The notes below the pieces were generated by a model. That model saw only the letters and a list, made by a program, of their open reading frames with translations. It had not been told where the DNA came from and made no database searches. A stretch of 64,000 nucleotides of DNA. It comes from a virus. Of this stretch, positions 34,490 to 41,125 are shown in pieces (the first letter of the stretch is position 1; each line of letters opens with the position of its first letter). The translations under genes and the position numbers were made by a program. The stretch covers positions 1 to 64,000 of IMG/VR virus record IMGVR_UViG_3300011113_000640. One strand, written 5' to 3'.

Positions 34490-34708
34490 TTATCTCCGTC
34501 GAATAATACGGCCTCGAGTGAGATCATACGGGCTGAATTCTAGCTCAACCACATCACCGCCCAAGACCTTGATGTTGTTCATACGCATACGACCATTGAG
34601 GCTGGCCAAGACGGGCTTGTCAAAGTTTTCGATTCGTACTCGATACATGGTGTTGGGTAGCACTTCTTCTATAACACCTTCCATTTTGATGACGTCTTCT
34701 TTGGCCAA
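34490..34708 (-). CDS. infA: translation initiation factor IF-1
   Basis: 72 residues, exactly the bacterial length. S1/OB-fold match over the whole protein: MAKED at the start, GVIEEVLPNTMYRV, LASLNGRMRMNNIKVLGGD, and VELEFSPYDLTRGRIIRRR at the end; by eye about half the residues match E. coli IF-1. Starts with TTG; the next ATG would remove the conserved MAKED. IF-1 binds the 30S A-site and works with IF-2 and IF-3. The upstream TAA in frame rules out a longer protein. It sits between an ordinary conserved phage gene and an SGNH gene, so it is a phage-borne copy. Probably it alters host initiation late in infection (inference). Confidence 0.95.
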   Translation of the reverse strand: MAKEDVIKMEGVIEEVLPNTMYRVRIENFDKPVLASLNGRMRMNNIKVLGGDVVELEFSPYDLTRGRIIRRR

Positions 34709-34717
34709 AGTTGCTGA

Positions 34718-35116
34718 TTATCTCCTCATCTTACTTATGTCCACAGCTTCCTCGTCGCTGAATATTGGCACGGCATTTGACTTGTGCATGGTGCCTATGC
34801 CCTTGACCTTGGTGCCAGTGTATTCGGTATCTTGATGTTTGACACAGGGCACCCATCCAGTGTCACGGCTCTCAATTCTAGGAGTTTCACGTCCGGGTGG
34901 TACTCGCATAGTGGCTTGTAAAGTGCCTGCGGGTTTTAGGGGAGGTGCAGAAGTTCGGCTGAATCGGGGAGCCATTCGCTTGAAGTTTCCAAGACGTTGT
35001 TCCCATTCTTCCTGCAATAATTCGGCCCGTCGTTTGGCTTCGGCGCTGGCCCAGCGTCGCGGACCTTTTTTCTTACCAGTGGTTGTGAGCCATGGACCTT
35101 CCAAATGAAATGCCAT
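34718..35116 (-). CDS. conserved phage protein (MAFHLEGPW family)
   Basis: 132 residues. Begins MAFHLEGPWLTTTGKKKG and ends GIGTMHKSNAVPIFSDEEAV, both ends being strongly conserved in a widespread phage family of unknown function; the centre is a basic helix followed by a Pro/Thr-rich region with PPGRETPRIESRDTGW. Good GGAGG ribosome binding site and a strong sigma70 promoter upstream. The IF-1 gene follows within 10 bases. Confidence 0.75.
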   Translation of the reverse strand: MAFHLEGPWLTTTGKKKGPRRWASAEAKRRAELLQEEWEQRLGNFKRMAPRFSRTSAPPLKPAGTLQATMRVPPGRETPRIESRDTGWVPCVKHQDTEYTGTKVKGIGTMHKSNAVPIFSDEEAVDISKMRR

Positions 35117-35148
35117 TATATGCCTCCAGATCTTTTATTCATACTACT

Positions 35149-35177
35149 ATTATAACAGATCTGGAGTTTCGGGTCAA
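35149..35177 (-). promoter_or_regulatory. sigma70 promoter TTGACC-N17-TATAAT
   Basis: Near-consensus, spacer 17, upstream of the MAFHLEGPW gene and infA. Confidence 0.75.
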
Positions 35178-35181
35178 CCGT

Positions 35182-35496
35182 TTACTTGAACAGGATCATG
35201 GCCATGATCACGGCCTGCAACATAAAGCCCATGCCAATTGTGACAATGTTCAGCATGTCTTTGAGTACCACGGCCCGGGCAAACAACAACACCAAGCCAG
35301 TCCACATGAACAGCACTATGTCTAGATTGGGCACAGTGTCAGACAGTCCTGTGAGCAAGGCCAACAGCGTGGGTATGGTGGCACAGTGTATGACTACTAC
35401 TGCCAACCAACCCAGGGTTTCAGCACTTACTTTGGGCCAGTGTTGATCTAACCAGGTTCTTAAAGAATTGAGTAAAACGTCTAATTTGATTATCAT
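35182..35496 (-). CDS. three-span membrane protein, possible holin
   Basis: 104 residues with about three hydrophobic segments (LGWLAVVVIHCATIPTLLAL, LDIVLFMWTGLVLLFA, IVTIGMGFMLQAVIMAMILF). A similar membrane protein occurs in T4-like cyanophages from memory. Its start overlaps the stop of the SleB-like hydrolase gene (ATGA). A small membrane protein beside a wall hydrolase could act as a holin; not proven. Confidence 0.65.
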   Translation of the reverse strand: MIIKLDVLLNSLRTWLDQHWPKVSAETLGWLAVVVIHCATIPTLLALLTGLSDTVPNLDIVLFMWTGLVLLFARAVVLKDMLNIVTIGMGFMLQAVIMAMILFK

Positions 35497-36053
35497 ATTT
35501 TGTCCGCATAAAAGATGTGTCTCCCAAATTTAGCTACCTGTGGTTTGCCCCACTGGGGTTTGACATAGTCTGCGTGAAAATACAAGGCGTTCTTCACGCT
35601 GGGCAAACGGAATCCTTCTAAGAGGACTTTTTTGGCCACTTCTTCTGACTCTTTCCAGTGCGCCGGATAGATGGGTCGTACCTTGCTGGATCCATCACAG
35701 AACCACGAGAACTGACAAATTACCTTGTCGTAGACCACGTTCTTTTGATAAACCACTCCGCAGATGTCTGAAGCAAACCGGCCGGATTCCACACGGTTGA
35801 TGGTGACCTGTGCCACGGCTACCTTGCCTTCAAAAGGTTCAGTAGCACTTTCCCAGTAGATGTTTCTTGTGAGACAATCCAATTGTTTGGCACGATCTGC
35901 AGCACTGATAAAACCTTGACGTGCTACTTCGTTGGATGCTCTAAGGGCATCAAGTTTGGAATCGGTAACTGAAATCACTGCCAGGGCCACGGCCACAAAA
36001 CTAGCGAATTTTACTGCGGTACTACCCAAGTTAAACTTTGAAGATGTCTTCAA
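35493..36053 (-). CDS. SleB-like cell wall hydrolase (Hydrolase_2)
   Basis: 186 residues, TTG start with GGAG at good spacing. N-terminal membrane anchor or signal (VKFASFVAVALAVISVT), then the Hydrolase_2 core: CLTRNIYWESATEPFEGKVA with the catalytic Glu, AQVTINRVESGRFA, CQFSWFCDG, and NALYFHADYVKPQW. Members cleave peptidoglycan. A second wall hydrolase besides the GH19 endolysin; it may serve virion entry, spread of lysis, or a separate lysis route with the adjacent membrane protein. Confidence 0.85.
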   Translation of the reverse strand: MKTSSKFNLGSTAVKFASFVAVALAVISVTDSKLDALRASNEVARQGFISAADRAKQLDCLTRNIYWESATEPFEGKVAVAQVTINRVESGRFASDICGVVYQKNVVYDKVICQFSWFCDGSSKVRPIYPAHWKESEEVAKKVLLEGFRLPSVKNALYFHADYVKPQWGKPQVAKFGRHIFYADKI

Positions 36054-36401
36054 TGTCTTCTCCTTTCGGTCTTAGTGAACCGTTCACCGGAGTGCCCAGG
36101 ACGGGCGCATAGACAAAGTCGCAGGACAGATGTAGACCTCGGGCCTCAGTGCCATACTCTCAGATCTGATCTTTGTTTCCGACCAAATCATACCATTTGT
36201 CAATGAAGAGGATTTCCGAAGTCCTCTTGTAAAAAGACCAGCTTTTCGGCACTGGTCGATCCGTTGTGGAGTAGAAGCGATTTGTAATCCTCCGCTGAGC
36301 GTGTTAGTGCCAGCCTGGGTGTGTTTTCTACTCTCTAAAATACTTAGTTCCTGACTCAAATCAGGGCCAAATAACCACAAATTTTCATACATTTTTACCA
36401 T
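36031..36401 (-). pseudogene. broken gene: coding signal shifts through three frames
   Basis: A sigma70 promoter at 36413 leads into an ORF starting MVKMYENLWLFGPDLSQELS. Natural-looking coding then moves to a second frame (PRLALTRSAEDYKSLLLHNG, then STSAEKLVFLQEDFG) and to a third (SEILFIDKWYDLVGNKDQI, in-frame TGA, EYGTEARGLHLSCDFVYAPV, then LGTPVNGSLRPKGEDIEDIF), ending at 36031 inside the SleB-like gene start. Reading the TGA as TGG would give a smooth DQIWEYG. So the gene has two frameshifts and a nonsense change, or the region contains assembly errors. The uninterrupted 105-residue ORF in the first frame looks unnatural after its first 25 residues. Product unknown. Confidence 0.55.
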
Positions 36402-36412
36402 AATATACAGCT

Positions 36413-36441
36413 ATTATAGCATGTGAATCGGTTGCTGTCAA
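36413..36441 (-). promoter_or_regulatory. sigma70 promoter TTGACA-N17-TATAAT (consensus)
   Basis: Perfect -35 and -10 with 17-base spacer, in front of the broken gene; the -35 overlaps the stop of the preceding gene. Confidence 0.75.
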
Positions 36442-36896
36442 TCTATGTCAGGTGCAGGCATGGCCTTTAAGCGATCAAAGGTGGCCTGCTTGTCCAGGAT
36501 GTGTTGTTCCAGCTTTCTATACTGCTCACCCAGCTCACGCAGTTCCTTCCACTCCACTTCTAATTCTGGATTGGTCTGCATGATGTTGAGTCGGTTGGCT
36601 ATTTCCTGCATGGTTTTCCACAGGCTGACTCCGTTGATTTCGATGTCAGCGTCCTTACCATCCAGCGTGAGCTTGGAGCTGTCGATGTTAGGACTATAGG
36701 TAGCCCAGGGCGAAGATGTGGTACCAGTTGTGGTATAAACCGCATTGGGCAAGTTTATACCTGAGCTTATTGTGTAAGGACTGGTAATGCTCACGTTGCT
36801 GTATACACCGCTGAAATCTACTGAGTAGGTATCCACATCTTTGTCCAGGTTCCATTCGGCTAGAATTTCTTCTAGCCGTTGTTCATGGTCACCCAT
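36438..36896 (-). CDS. conserved phage protein (ADIEINGxSLWKTM type)
   Basis: 152 residues. Central DADIEINGVSLWKTMQEIAN followed by LNIMQTNPELEVEWKELREL and a C-terminal coiled coil (RKLEQHILDKQATFDRLK) match a very widespread phage family of unknown function, from memory often near structural or regulatory genes. The N-terminal part is variable. No catalytic motif. Confidence 0.7.
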   Translation of the reverse strand: MGDHEQRLEEILAEWNLDKDVDTYSVDFSGVYSNVSITSPYTISSGINLPNAVYTTTGTTSSPWATYSPNIDSSKLTLDGKDADIEINGVSLWKTMQEIANRLNIMQTNPELEVEWKELRELGEQYRKLEQHILDKQATFDRLKAMPAPDID

Positions 36897-36897
36897 G

Positions 36898-37083
36898 TTA
36901 CTTGGCCGCTAAGGCTTCTTTTTCTGCTGTGATTTCTTTGCGCCGTTCTTTGATGGCCTTGGACATTTCTTGCAGAGCTTTTCTAGCTCTCGCAGCAGAT
37001 GCTTTAACGCCTTTGCCTGAGAACTTGTCATTTTCGGCGATGTATGTTTCGAATGCTGTTTTGATTGCTTCATGATTGCTCAT
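36898..37083 (-). CDS. small basic histone-H1-like phage protein
   Basis: 61 residues, Lys/Arg/Ala-rich (SGKGVKASAARARKALQEMSKAIKERRKEI). Similar small proteins occur in T4-like cyanophages. Composition suggests nucleic acid binding; function not established. Follows the promoter at 37122. Confidence 0.65.
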   Translation of the reverse strand: MSNHEAIKTAFETYIAENDKFSGKGVKASAARARKALQEMSKAIKERRKEITAEKEALAAK

Positions 37084-37121
37084 TTTGATTCCTTAGGTTA
37101 GTGTGCTGACTGCACCAGTTA

Positions 37122-37149
37122 ATTATACTACAGACATCGTGATTGTCAA
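37122..37149 (-). promoter_or_regulatory. sigma70 promoter TTGACA-N16-TATAAT
   Basis: Consensus hexamers with a 16-base spacer, upstream of the 61-residue basic protein. A GTTAGTGTGC segment lies between promoter and gene, reminiscent of half the palindromic site at 51278. Confidence 0.65.
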
Positions 37150-37158
37150 GAATTTTGG

Positions 37159-37740
37159 CTATTTGAATCGTATGTGCAAGGTTCTTTTTTTGTTAGAAGT
37201 TTCTAACACTTTGATCACTTCGTATTCGGAACTGAGTTGATCTGCTTGCTGGTGTGCCGTTAAATTGCCGCGAAAATCCATGATTATTACTGCATCTTCA
37301 GAGGCATGATCTTGAATAAATTTCTTGTAGGTGGTCACTGGATAGTGGAATCCACAACTGAGCCAGCTGTAAATCACATCAAATTTCACATCCGCAGGTA
37401 CGTCTAAAGTGGCACCATCCACGTGAGTGTAAGTCATACCCTGTGAATCCCACGCTTGGCGGAGTCGTTTGATGGGTAGATACCATTGAAAGCTGTCTAC
37501 TGTGCCCCATTTGCCTATTCTTTTACCAGGACTGTTGCTCAGGTCACTTTCTAGTAGATATAATTCACATGCATATTTTTTTTGAAACAGTTCGCTGGTC
37601 TTGGCAAATCCGCAACCAATGTCCAGGATACGCCGTGGTGGTCGTGCTATATAGGCATCCATGCGTTCAAAAAGCTGACGCTTGCCTTCGATATATTGTG
37701 GTTTGCACCATACATCTTGATAATTCAAACTGTTGTCCAT
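37159..37740 (-). CDS. SAM-dependent methyltransferase
   Basis: 193 residues. RRILDIGCGFAKTSELF is motif I, LYLLESDL motif II, FDVIYSWLSCGFHY the motif IV region, and DAVIIMDFRG a later strand. Class I fold, no target domain, so the substrate is open. Ribosome binding site AGGAAAC. Confidence 0.8.
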   Translation of the reverse strand: MDNSLNYQDVWCKPQYIEGKRQLFERMDAYIARPPRRILDIGCGFAKTSELFQKKYACELYLLESDLSNSPGKRIGKWGTVDSFQWYLPIKRLRQAWDSQGMTYTHVDGATLDVPADVKFDVIYSWLSCGFHYPVTTYKKFIQDHASEDAVIIMDFRGNLTAHQQADQLSSEYEVIKVLETSNKKRTLHIRFK

Positions 37741-37748
37741 GTTGTTTC

Positions 37749-37991
37749 CTAAATGTTAATGTGCCGTTTTGACCACGGATCCCAGATTACCAAGTTGTCC
37801 CAACCATGGGTCCAAGTTACCAAAAAAAGGCTCAAAGTATTGTGATCGAATATGTGCATGCGGTTGTCCTCCACTCGCGCGGCTATGCTCTTAGAAGAAG
37901 TCGTCCAGCGTGTGAGCAGATTTCGGGCATCTGCATCACGCAGGATTACTGTGAACAAGGGTTCACCAGAACGATAAACAGATGTGGTCAT
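37749..37991 (-). CDS. small unknown phage protein
   Basis: 80 residues (MTTSVYRSGEPLFTVILRD...), mixed strands and helices, Trp-rich C-terminus. Starts directly at the stop of the upstream gene. No motif. Confidence 0.5.
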   Translation of the reverse strand: MTTSVYRSGEPLFTVILRDADARNLLTRWTTSSKSIAARVEDNRMHIFDHNTLSLFLVTWTHGWDNLVIWDPWSKRHINI

Positions 37992-38228
37992 CTAATGTAG
38001 AGGTTGATCAACAGGTCTTGGTGTGTTGACCTGGTCTACATATTTAACAAAATCTTCATCTAAGATCACTCGCTCAAGATCATGTGCGGCTGCTTTGTCA
38101 TCGGGCACGCCCAGCACACGCATGATGCCACCCACATGCACTTCGGTGATGCCACAGTCGTAGAGTACTGCCATGAGATTGAGTATGGCCATGCGTATGG
38201 CCTGATCTACGTCAAGATTTTCCAGCAT
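37992..38228 (-). CDS. small unknown phage protein, late-type start
   Basis: 78 residues from the ATG at 38228 (MLENLDVDQAIRMAILNLMA...). I reject a longer version because the extension would overlap the lipoprotein gene and a CATAAGTA element sits 5 bases before this ATG. The sequence GGIMRVLGVPDDKAAAHDLE looks like a small helical domain. Function unknown. Confidence 0.6.
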   Translation of the reverse strand: MLENLDVDQAIRMAILNLMAVLYDCGITEVHVGGIMRVLGVPDDKAAAHDLERVILDEDFVKYVDQVNTPRPVDQPLH

Positions 38229-38233
38229 AAAAA

Positions 38234-38241
38234 TACTTATG
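38234..38241 (-). promoter_or_regulatory. late-type octamer CATAAGTA (one mismatch)
   Basis: CATAAGTA-N5-ATG (38228). One base off CATAAATA but with the exact spacing seen at six other genes. Confidence 0.4.
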
Positions 38242-38535
38242 CTATCGGTATCTGCTTTCGATTTCTTGTACGCTAGAAGGTTGGACGCCGGTGGTGGTAA
38301 TTTGTAACTTGATCGTACCATCGGCTTGACAGATTTCTTCTTGCTGTAGTGCGCGACCCAGTCTACAGTCTTGCTGGGCCACGGCACTGACAGCATGATC
38401 TGTGGCTGTTCGTCCTGTGGTTTCTGTGATGGCCACACTGGTTATACCAATGCCCGTGACCACCAAAGGAGCCGCCGCACACCCAGACAGCAGTGCGGCA
38501 GTGATTAGTATGGTTGGAAAAATAGATCTTGACAT
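38242..38535 (-). CDS. small lipoprotein
   Basis: 97 residues. Signal MSRSIFPTILITAALLSGC with lipobox LSGC (Cys near 19), then an Ala/Thr-rich region (ITETTGRTATDHAVSAVAQQ) and CRLGRALQQEEIC. Exported and lipidated. No visible ribosome binding site: a 13-bp hairpin abuts the start codon. Role unknown. Confidence 0.65.
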   Translation of the reverse strand: MSRSIFPTILITAALLSGCAAAPLVVTGIGITSVAITETTGRTATDHAVSAVAQQDCRLGRALQQEEICQADGTIKLQITTTGVQPSSVQEIESRYR

Positions 38536-38568
38536 TGTCTAGCACACTAAGATAATGTGCTAGACAAT
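38534..38568 (-). promoter_or_regulatory. 13-bp hairpin touching the lipoprotein start codon
   Basis: ATTGTCTAGCACA pairs with TGTGCTAGACAAT across a 9-base loop. On the mRNA the stem runs into the AUG at 38535. It may be a translational switch or act as a terminator for the upstream gene; there is no U-tract. Confidence 0.5.
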
Positions 38569-38593
38569 ATCAGGGGCACAGGGCCCCCGAAGA

Positions 38594-38923
38594 TTAGGCT
38601 GTTACTTTGTCTGCGCTTTTTGCAGAAGCACTTGCCTTGGTTGCTTTGACCCGTACTTCGCCTTTCTTGGCGATCTTGGTCTTTTCTGCCAGCTTGTTGG
38701 CTACTGCATAGCCAGCGTCACCGGTCTGACCCAAGCTCTGTAAATGCTGGAGAGCTTCTAACTTGGTCATTGCCTTGGGCAATTCGATCAAGTTGATGTC
38801 AGTACAACCTGCCTTGTTGAGGATCTTGATACGTGCTACCAAGTCGTTGGCGAAACGAGCCTTGACTGTGCCATCGGCATTGGTTGCTGTACCTGCTACT
38901 GTGAATAATTTTTCTGCTGCCAT
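38594..38923 (-). CDS. conserved phage protein with Lys/Ala-rich tail
   Basis: 109 residues. The conserved part KLFTVAGTATNADGTVKARF then LPKAMTKLEALQHL matches a T4-like cyanophage family from memory; the last 35 residues are Lys/Ala/Ser-rich, typical of DNA- or RNA-binding tails. Strong promoter upstream. Function unknown. Confidence 0.7.
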   Translation of the reverse strand: MAAEKLFTVAGTATNADGTVKARFANDLVARIKILNKAGCTDINLIELPKAMTKLEALQHLQSLGQTGDAGYAVANKLAEKTKIAKKGEVRVKATKASASAKSADKVTA

Positions 38924-38985
38924 TTTGTGTTGCCTTTCTAAGTTGCCTTACTAAGTTGATAAATTTACTACTCGCTACAATAACC

Positions 38986-39014
38986 ATTATACTTGATATT
39001 GGCGTCAATGTCAA
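38986..39014 (-). promoter_or_regulatory. sigma70 promoter TTGACA-N17-TATAAT (consensus)
   Basis: Perfect consensus, spacer 17; drives the gene starting at 38923 with a leader of about 60 bases. Confidence 0.8.
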
Positions 39015-39043
39015 CCATAATAGCTATATTTGGTGGACCAAAA

Positions 39044-39205
39044 TTACTGCTTTTGATCCGGAATCGCAATTGGCCATGGATCCTTTTCCAAAACACCAGT
39101 GACCACACCATTGGTAACGTCTACAGCTTTGGCCAAAAGATTCTTGGTCACAGTGGGATACAAAACTGCTAAGGTAACTAGGATGCCCAAAATGAATCCT
39201 TTCAT
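39044..39205 (-). CDS. small exported or membrane protein
   Basis: 53 residues from the ATG at 39205 (MKGFILGILVTLAVLYPTV), an N-terminal hydrophobic segment followed by a short soluble tail. GGAG ribosome binding site; start overlaps the stop of the entericidin-like gene (ATGA). Function unknown. Confidence 0.6.
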   Translation of the reverse strand: MKGFILGILVTLAVLYPTVTKNLLAKAVDVTNGVVTGVLEKDPWPIAIPDQKQ

Positions 39206-39378
39206 TTTTTGTCTCCGCTCATTTTGTCCTTGGTCCATTCGGCTGCGCTTGTCACGTCCTTGCCCAAACCAGCCACAGTGCCGCAACCAGACAGCATGAT
39301 CAACATTACTACAATCAAGGTCGCTATGCCCAAGGTGGGACCATTCAATGCCATCCAGGCCATTAATCTATCTTTCAT
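39202..39378 (-). CDS. entericidin-like small lipoprotein
   Basis: 58 residues. Hydrophobic segment (LGIATLIVVMLIML), lipobox LSGC, then GTVAGLGKDVTSAAEWTKDK, which follows the entericidin pattern C-x-T-x-x-G-x-G-x-D. Entericidins A/B are tiny lipoproteins that affect cell lysis in stationary phase. Excellent GGAGG ribosome binding site, ATGA overlaps at both ends. The first 20 residues are longer than in typical entericidins. Function here is inference: membrane stress or a lysis helper. Confidence 0.65.
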   Translation of the reverse strand: MKDRLMAWMALNGPTLGIATLIVVMLIMLSGCGTVAGLGKDVTSAAEWTKDKMSGDKK

Positions 39379-40037
39379 ACTGCCTCCTGCTTTTGAATTT
39401 TGACACGACTCAGTTGCGTGGCACGGTCAGCGTGTCTTTTGACACGGCCACAAATTCGAATATTGGCACCGGGCTCGATGCGTTCGCGATAGGCAAAGAA
39501 CGCCTGACGATTAGTATCGGTGATCACGGTCACATAGTGGGTGTTGTATTGGCTGCTGTAGTTGCTACGCACCACTTCGCCGGTGATTTCTACACGTTCA
39601 TCTACTCGGCCCACAGGATCCGAATCACAGTAAGCCAATCTACCATCCACGGTTTCACGTGTCAAATTCTGGGCATGACTCTTGGGCATGGCTGTGATCA
39701 CACTCAGTTGGTAATCGGTAGTAATTGTGTCTAGACCGGCCATTTCAGCTGTGAGCAGATCCCATTCAGTGGCACGATTCCGCAAGGCGCTCATGGTGGC
39801 CTGTTTCAAAAGATCTTGGCGACATTTGCGTCCTTGTTCTAGATCGTCGGCGGTAACAGAGTCAGGCTCGGCCAAGTAAAGTCGTACCAGTTCACGATTG
39901 GTAGGGCGTACGATCTTGCCTTCCGCAGTGACTTGTGGTTGCTTGAAGTAGCCACCGTTGACCCGGTATGCGGCCGAGGCCGCGGCCCAGACCCGATCTG
40001 CTGTGAGATCCAGAGTGGGTCGTTGACGTTTAGCCAT
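39375..40037 (-). CDS. conserved phage protein with C-terminal OB-fold-like domain
   Basis: 220 residues. Helical N-terminal part (residues 1-115); residues about 140-220 resemble an OB fold (ERVEITGEVVRSNYSSQYNT, HYVTVITDT, IRICGRVKRH). This could bind single-stranded nucleic acid. Overlaps neighbours at both ends. Function unknown. Confidence 0.6.
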   Translation of the reverse strand: MAKRQRPTLDLTADRVWAAASAAYRVNGGYFKQPQVTAEGKIVRPTNRELVRLYLAEPDSVTADDLEQGRKCRQDLLKQATMSALRNRATEWDLLTAEMAGLDTITTDYQLSVITAMPKSHAQNLTRETVDGRLAYCDSDPVGRVDERVEITGEVVRSNYSSQYNTHYVTVITDTNRQAFFAYRERIEPGANIRICGRVKRHADRATQLSRVKIQKQEAV

Positions 40038-40191
40038 TGCGAGTCTCGGTCATGAATGTGTCCAAGGCCTGACCTTGTTCTGGAGTCAGCAGACGCATGT
40101 TGCGGACCATGTGCTCCACTGAACTCAAATCGTCCAGGTCTTGGTCCACGGCATACAGTCTCATGATTTCTACAGCTTGATCCAATGTCAT
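40030..40191 (-). CDS. 53-residue helical phage protein
   Basis: Reads MTLDQAVEIMRLYAVDQDLD, then MVRNMRLLTPEQGQALDTFM. AAGGA ribosome binding site, 8-base overlap with the next gene. Two amphipathic helices, no motif. Confidence 0.6.
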   Translation of the reverse strand: MTLDQAVEIMRLYAVDQDLDDLSSVEHMVRNMRLLTPEQGQALDTFMTETRNG

Positions 40192-40306
40192 TTTAGTCCT
40201 TGTTCAAAAAGTACTGGTTTTTCTTTAGAGTCTATAACCAGTAAAAATAGACTGCAAGTTTCTGGGGTATCAAGGCTCCCCAAGGACCGCACGGCCCCAT
40301 TACAGC

Positions 40307-40654
40307 CTAATCCAACCTCGAGCCAGCATAGGCACGAAAACCATATTTCTCAAAAACCTTAGCAGCCGCTTCGGCACCGGCTTCAAGGGTGTCGATATTT
40401 TGCACACCCATTTCCGACGGATTCCAGATTTGGTATGAACCGGTGTAGGATTTACGAATTCCTGCGGCCTTGAATGCTTTACCAAGACGGGTATTGCCTT
40501 TGACACCGTAGATGTCAACCCAGGCAAACCCACAACTGAATTGATCTTTGCCACCCAGCTTCTCCTGGAAGAATTTTTCAGCGGCTTCGCGGGCGGCCTG
40601 TTTGGCTTCGTTCACGATGGTGTTTACTTGAATAATGTTATTGATTTCTGTCAT
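40307..40654 (-). CDS. conserved phage protein, unknown
   Basis: 115 residues (MTEINNIIQVNTIVNEAKQA...). Conserved-looking centre CGFAWVDIYGVKGNTRLGKA and YQIWNPS. AGGAG ribosome binding site and a strong promoter at 40685. No enzymatic motif. Confidence 0.65.
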   Translation of the reverse strand: MTEINNIIQVNTIVNEAKQAAREAAEKFFQEKLGGKDQFSCGFAWVDIYGVKGNTRLGKAFKAAGIRKSYTGSYQIWNPSEMGVQNIDTLEAGAEAAAKVFEKYGFRAYAGSRLD

Positions 40655-40684
40655 CTCTTGCTCCTTTTTATTAACTATACAACT

Positions 40685-40713
40685 ATTATAGCAAATCGGT
40701 AAATTCTGGTCAA
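40685..40713 (-). promoter_or_regulatory. sigma70 promoter TTGACC-N17-TATAAT
   Basis: Its spacer and -35 are base-for-base identical to the promoter at 41041, so one arose by duplication. Confidence 0.75.
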
Positions 40714-40721
40714 CCGGGCAG

Positions 40722-40737
40722 GTTAGTGCCCACTAAC
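40722..40737. promoter_or_regulatory. operator-like inverted repeat GTTAGTG-CC-CACTAAC
   Basis: 7-base arms around a 2-base centre, starting 8 bases upstream of the -35 at 40708 and abutting the stop of the next gene. The same arms recur as a perfect palindrome at 51278, again just upstream of a -35. Confidence 0.5.
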
Positions 40738-41010
40738 TTACATGCTCCAGTAACTTTCACTGGCCGGACTGCAAAAATGTGGAGTATCATACCGCTCAGT
40801 GAACTCTCGACCACCCATTAGATTTTGCTTGGTTACAAAGGTCTCGTGAACTTCTGCAATAAAGCCTCGAAACTTCAAAACTTCAACCACGCTGTTGATA
40901 TAGTCTTGGGTCACAGGCTCAAAATCACGTTTTTCTACCAGTCTACGACCAGCTTTGATCCTGCGATCGGCTTTGTAAACTTCTACGGTGTATGCTGTAA
41001 GTTTGCTCAT
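40738..41010 (-). CDS. small conserved phage protein
   Basis: 90 residues (MSKLTAYTVEVYKADRRIKA...). Similar to small proteins of T4-like cyanophages by memory. Beta-rich N-terminus, no motif. Own promoter at 41041. Confidence 0.65.
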   Translation of the reverse strand: MSKLTAYTVEVYKADRRIKAGRRLVEKRDFEPVTQDYINSVVEVLKFRGFIAEVHETFVTKQNLMGGREFTERYDTPHFCSPASESYWSM

Positions 41011-41040
41011 CTTTTGCTCCTTATTGTTTACTATAATACT

Positions 41041-41069
41041 AGTATAGCAAATCGGTAAATTCTGGTCAA
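41041..41069 (-). promoter_or_regulatory. sigma70 promoter TTGACC-N17-TATACT
   Basis: Same spacer as at 40685; -10 is TATACT. Drives the 90-residue gene. Confidence 0.7.
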
Positions 41070-41085
41070 CCTTTTGGTAAACCCG

Positions 41086-41114
41086 TAAAAAAGCCCTATT
41101 TTACTAGGGCTTTT
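41086..41114 (-). terminator. rho-independent terminator (probably bidirectional)
   Basis: AGCCCT / AGGGCT stem with 8-base loop, A-run on one side and T-run on the other. Ends the phosphate-stress transcript 12 bases after the amidotransferase stop. Confidence 0.85.
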
Positions 41115-41125
41115 GAGTGTTGTTT

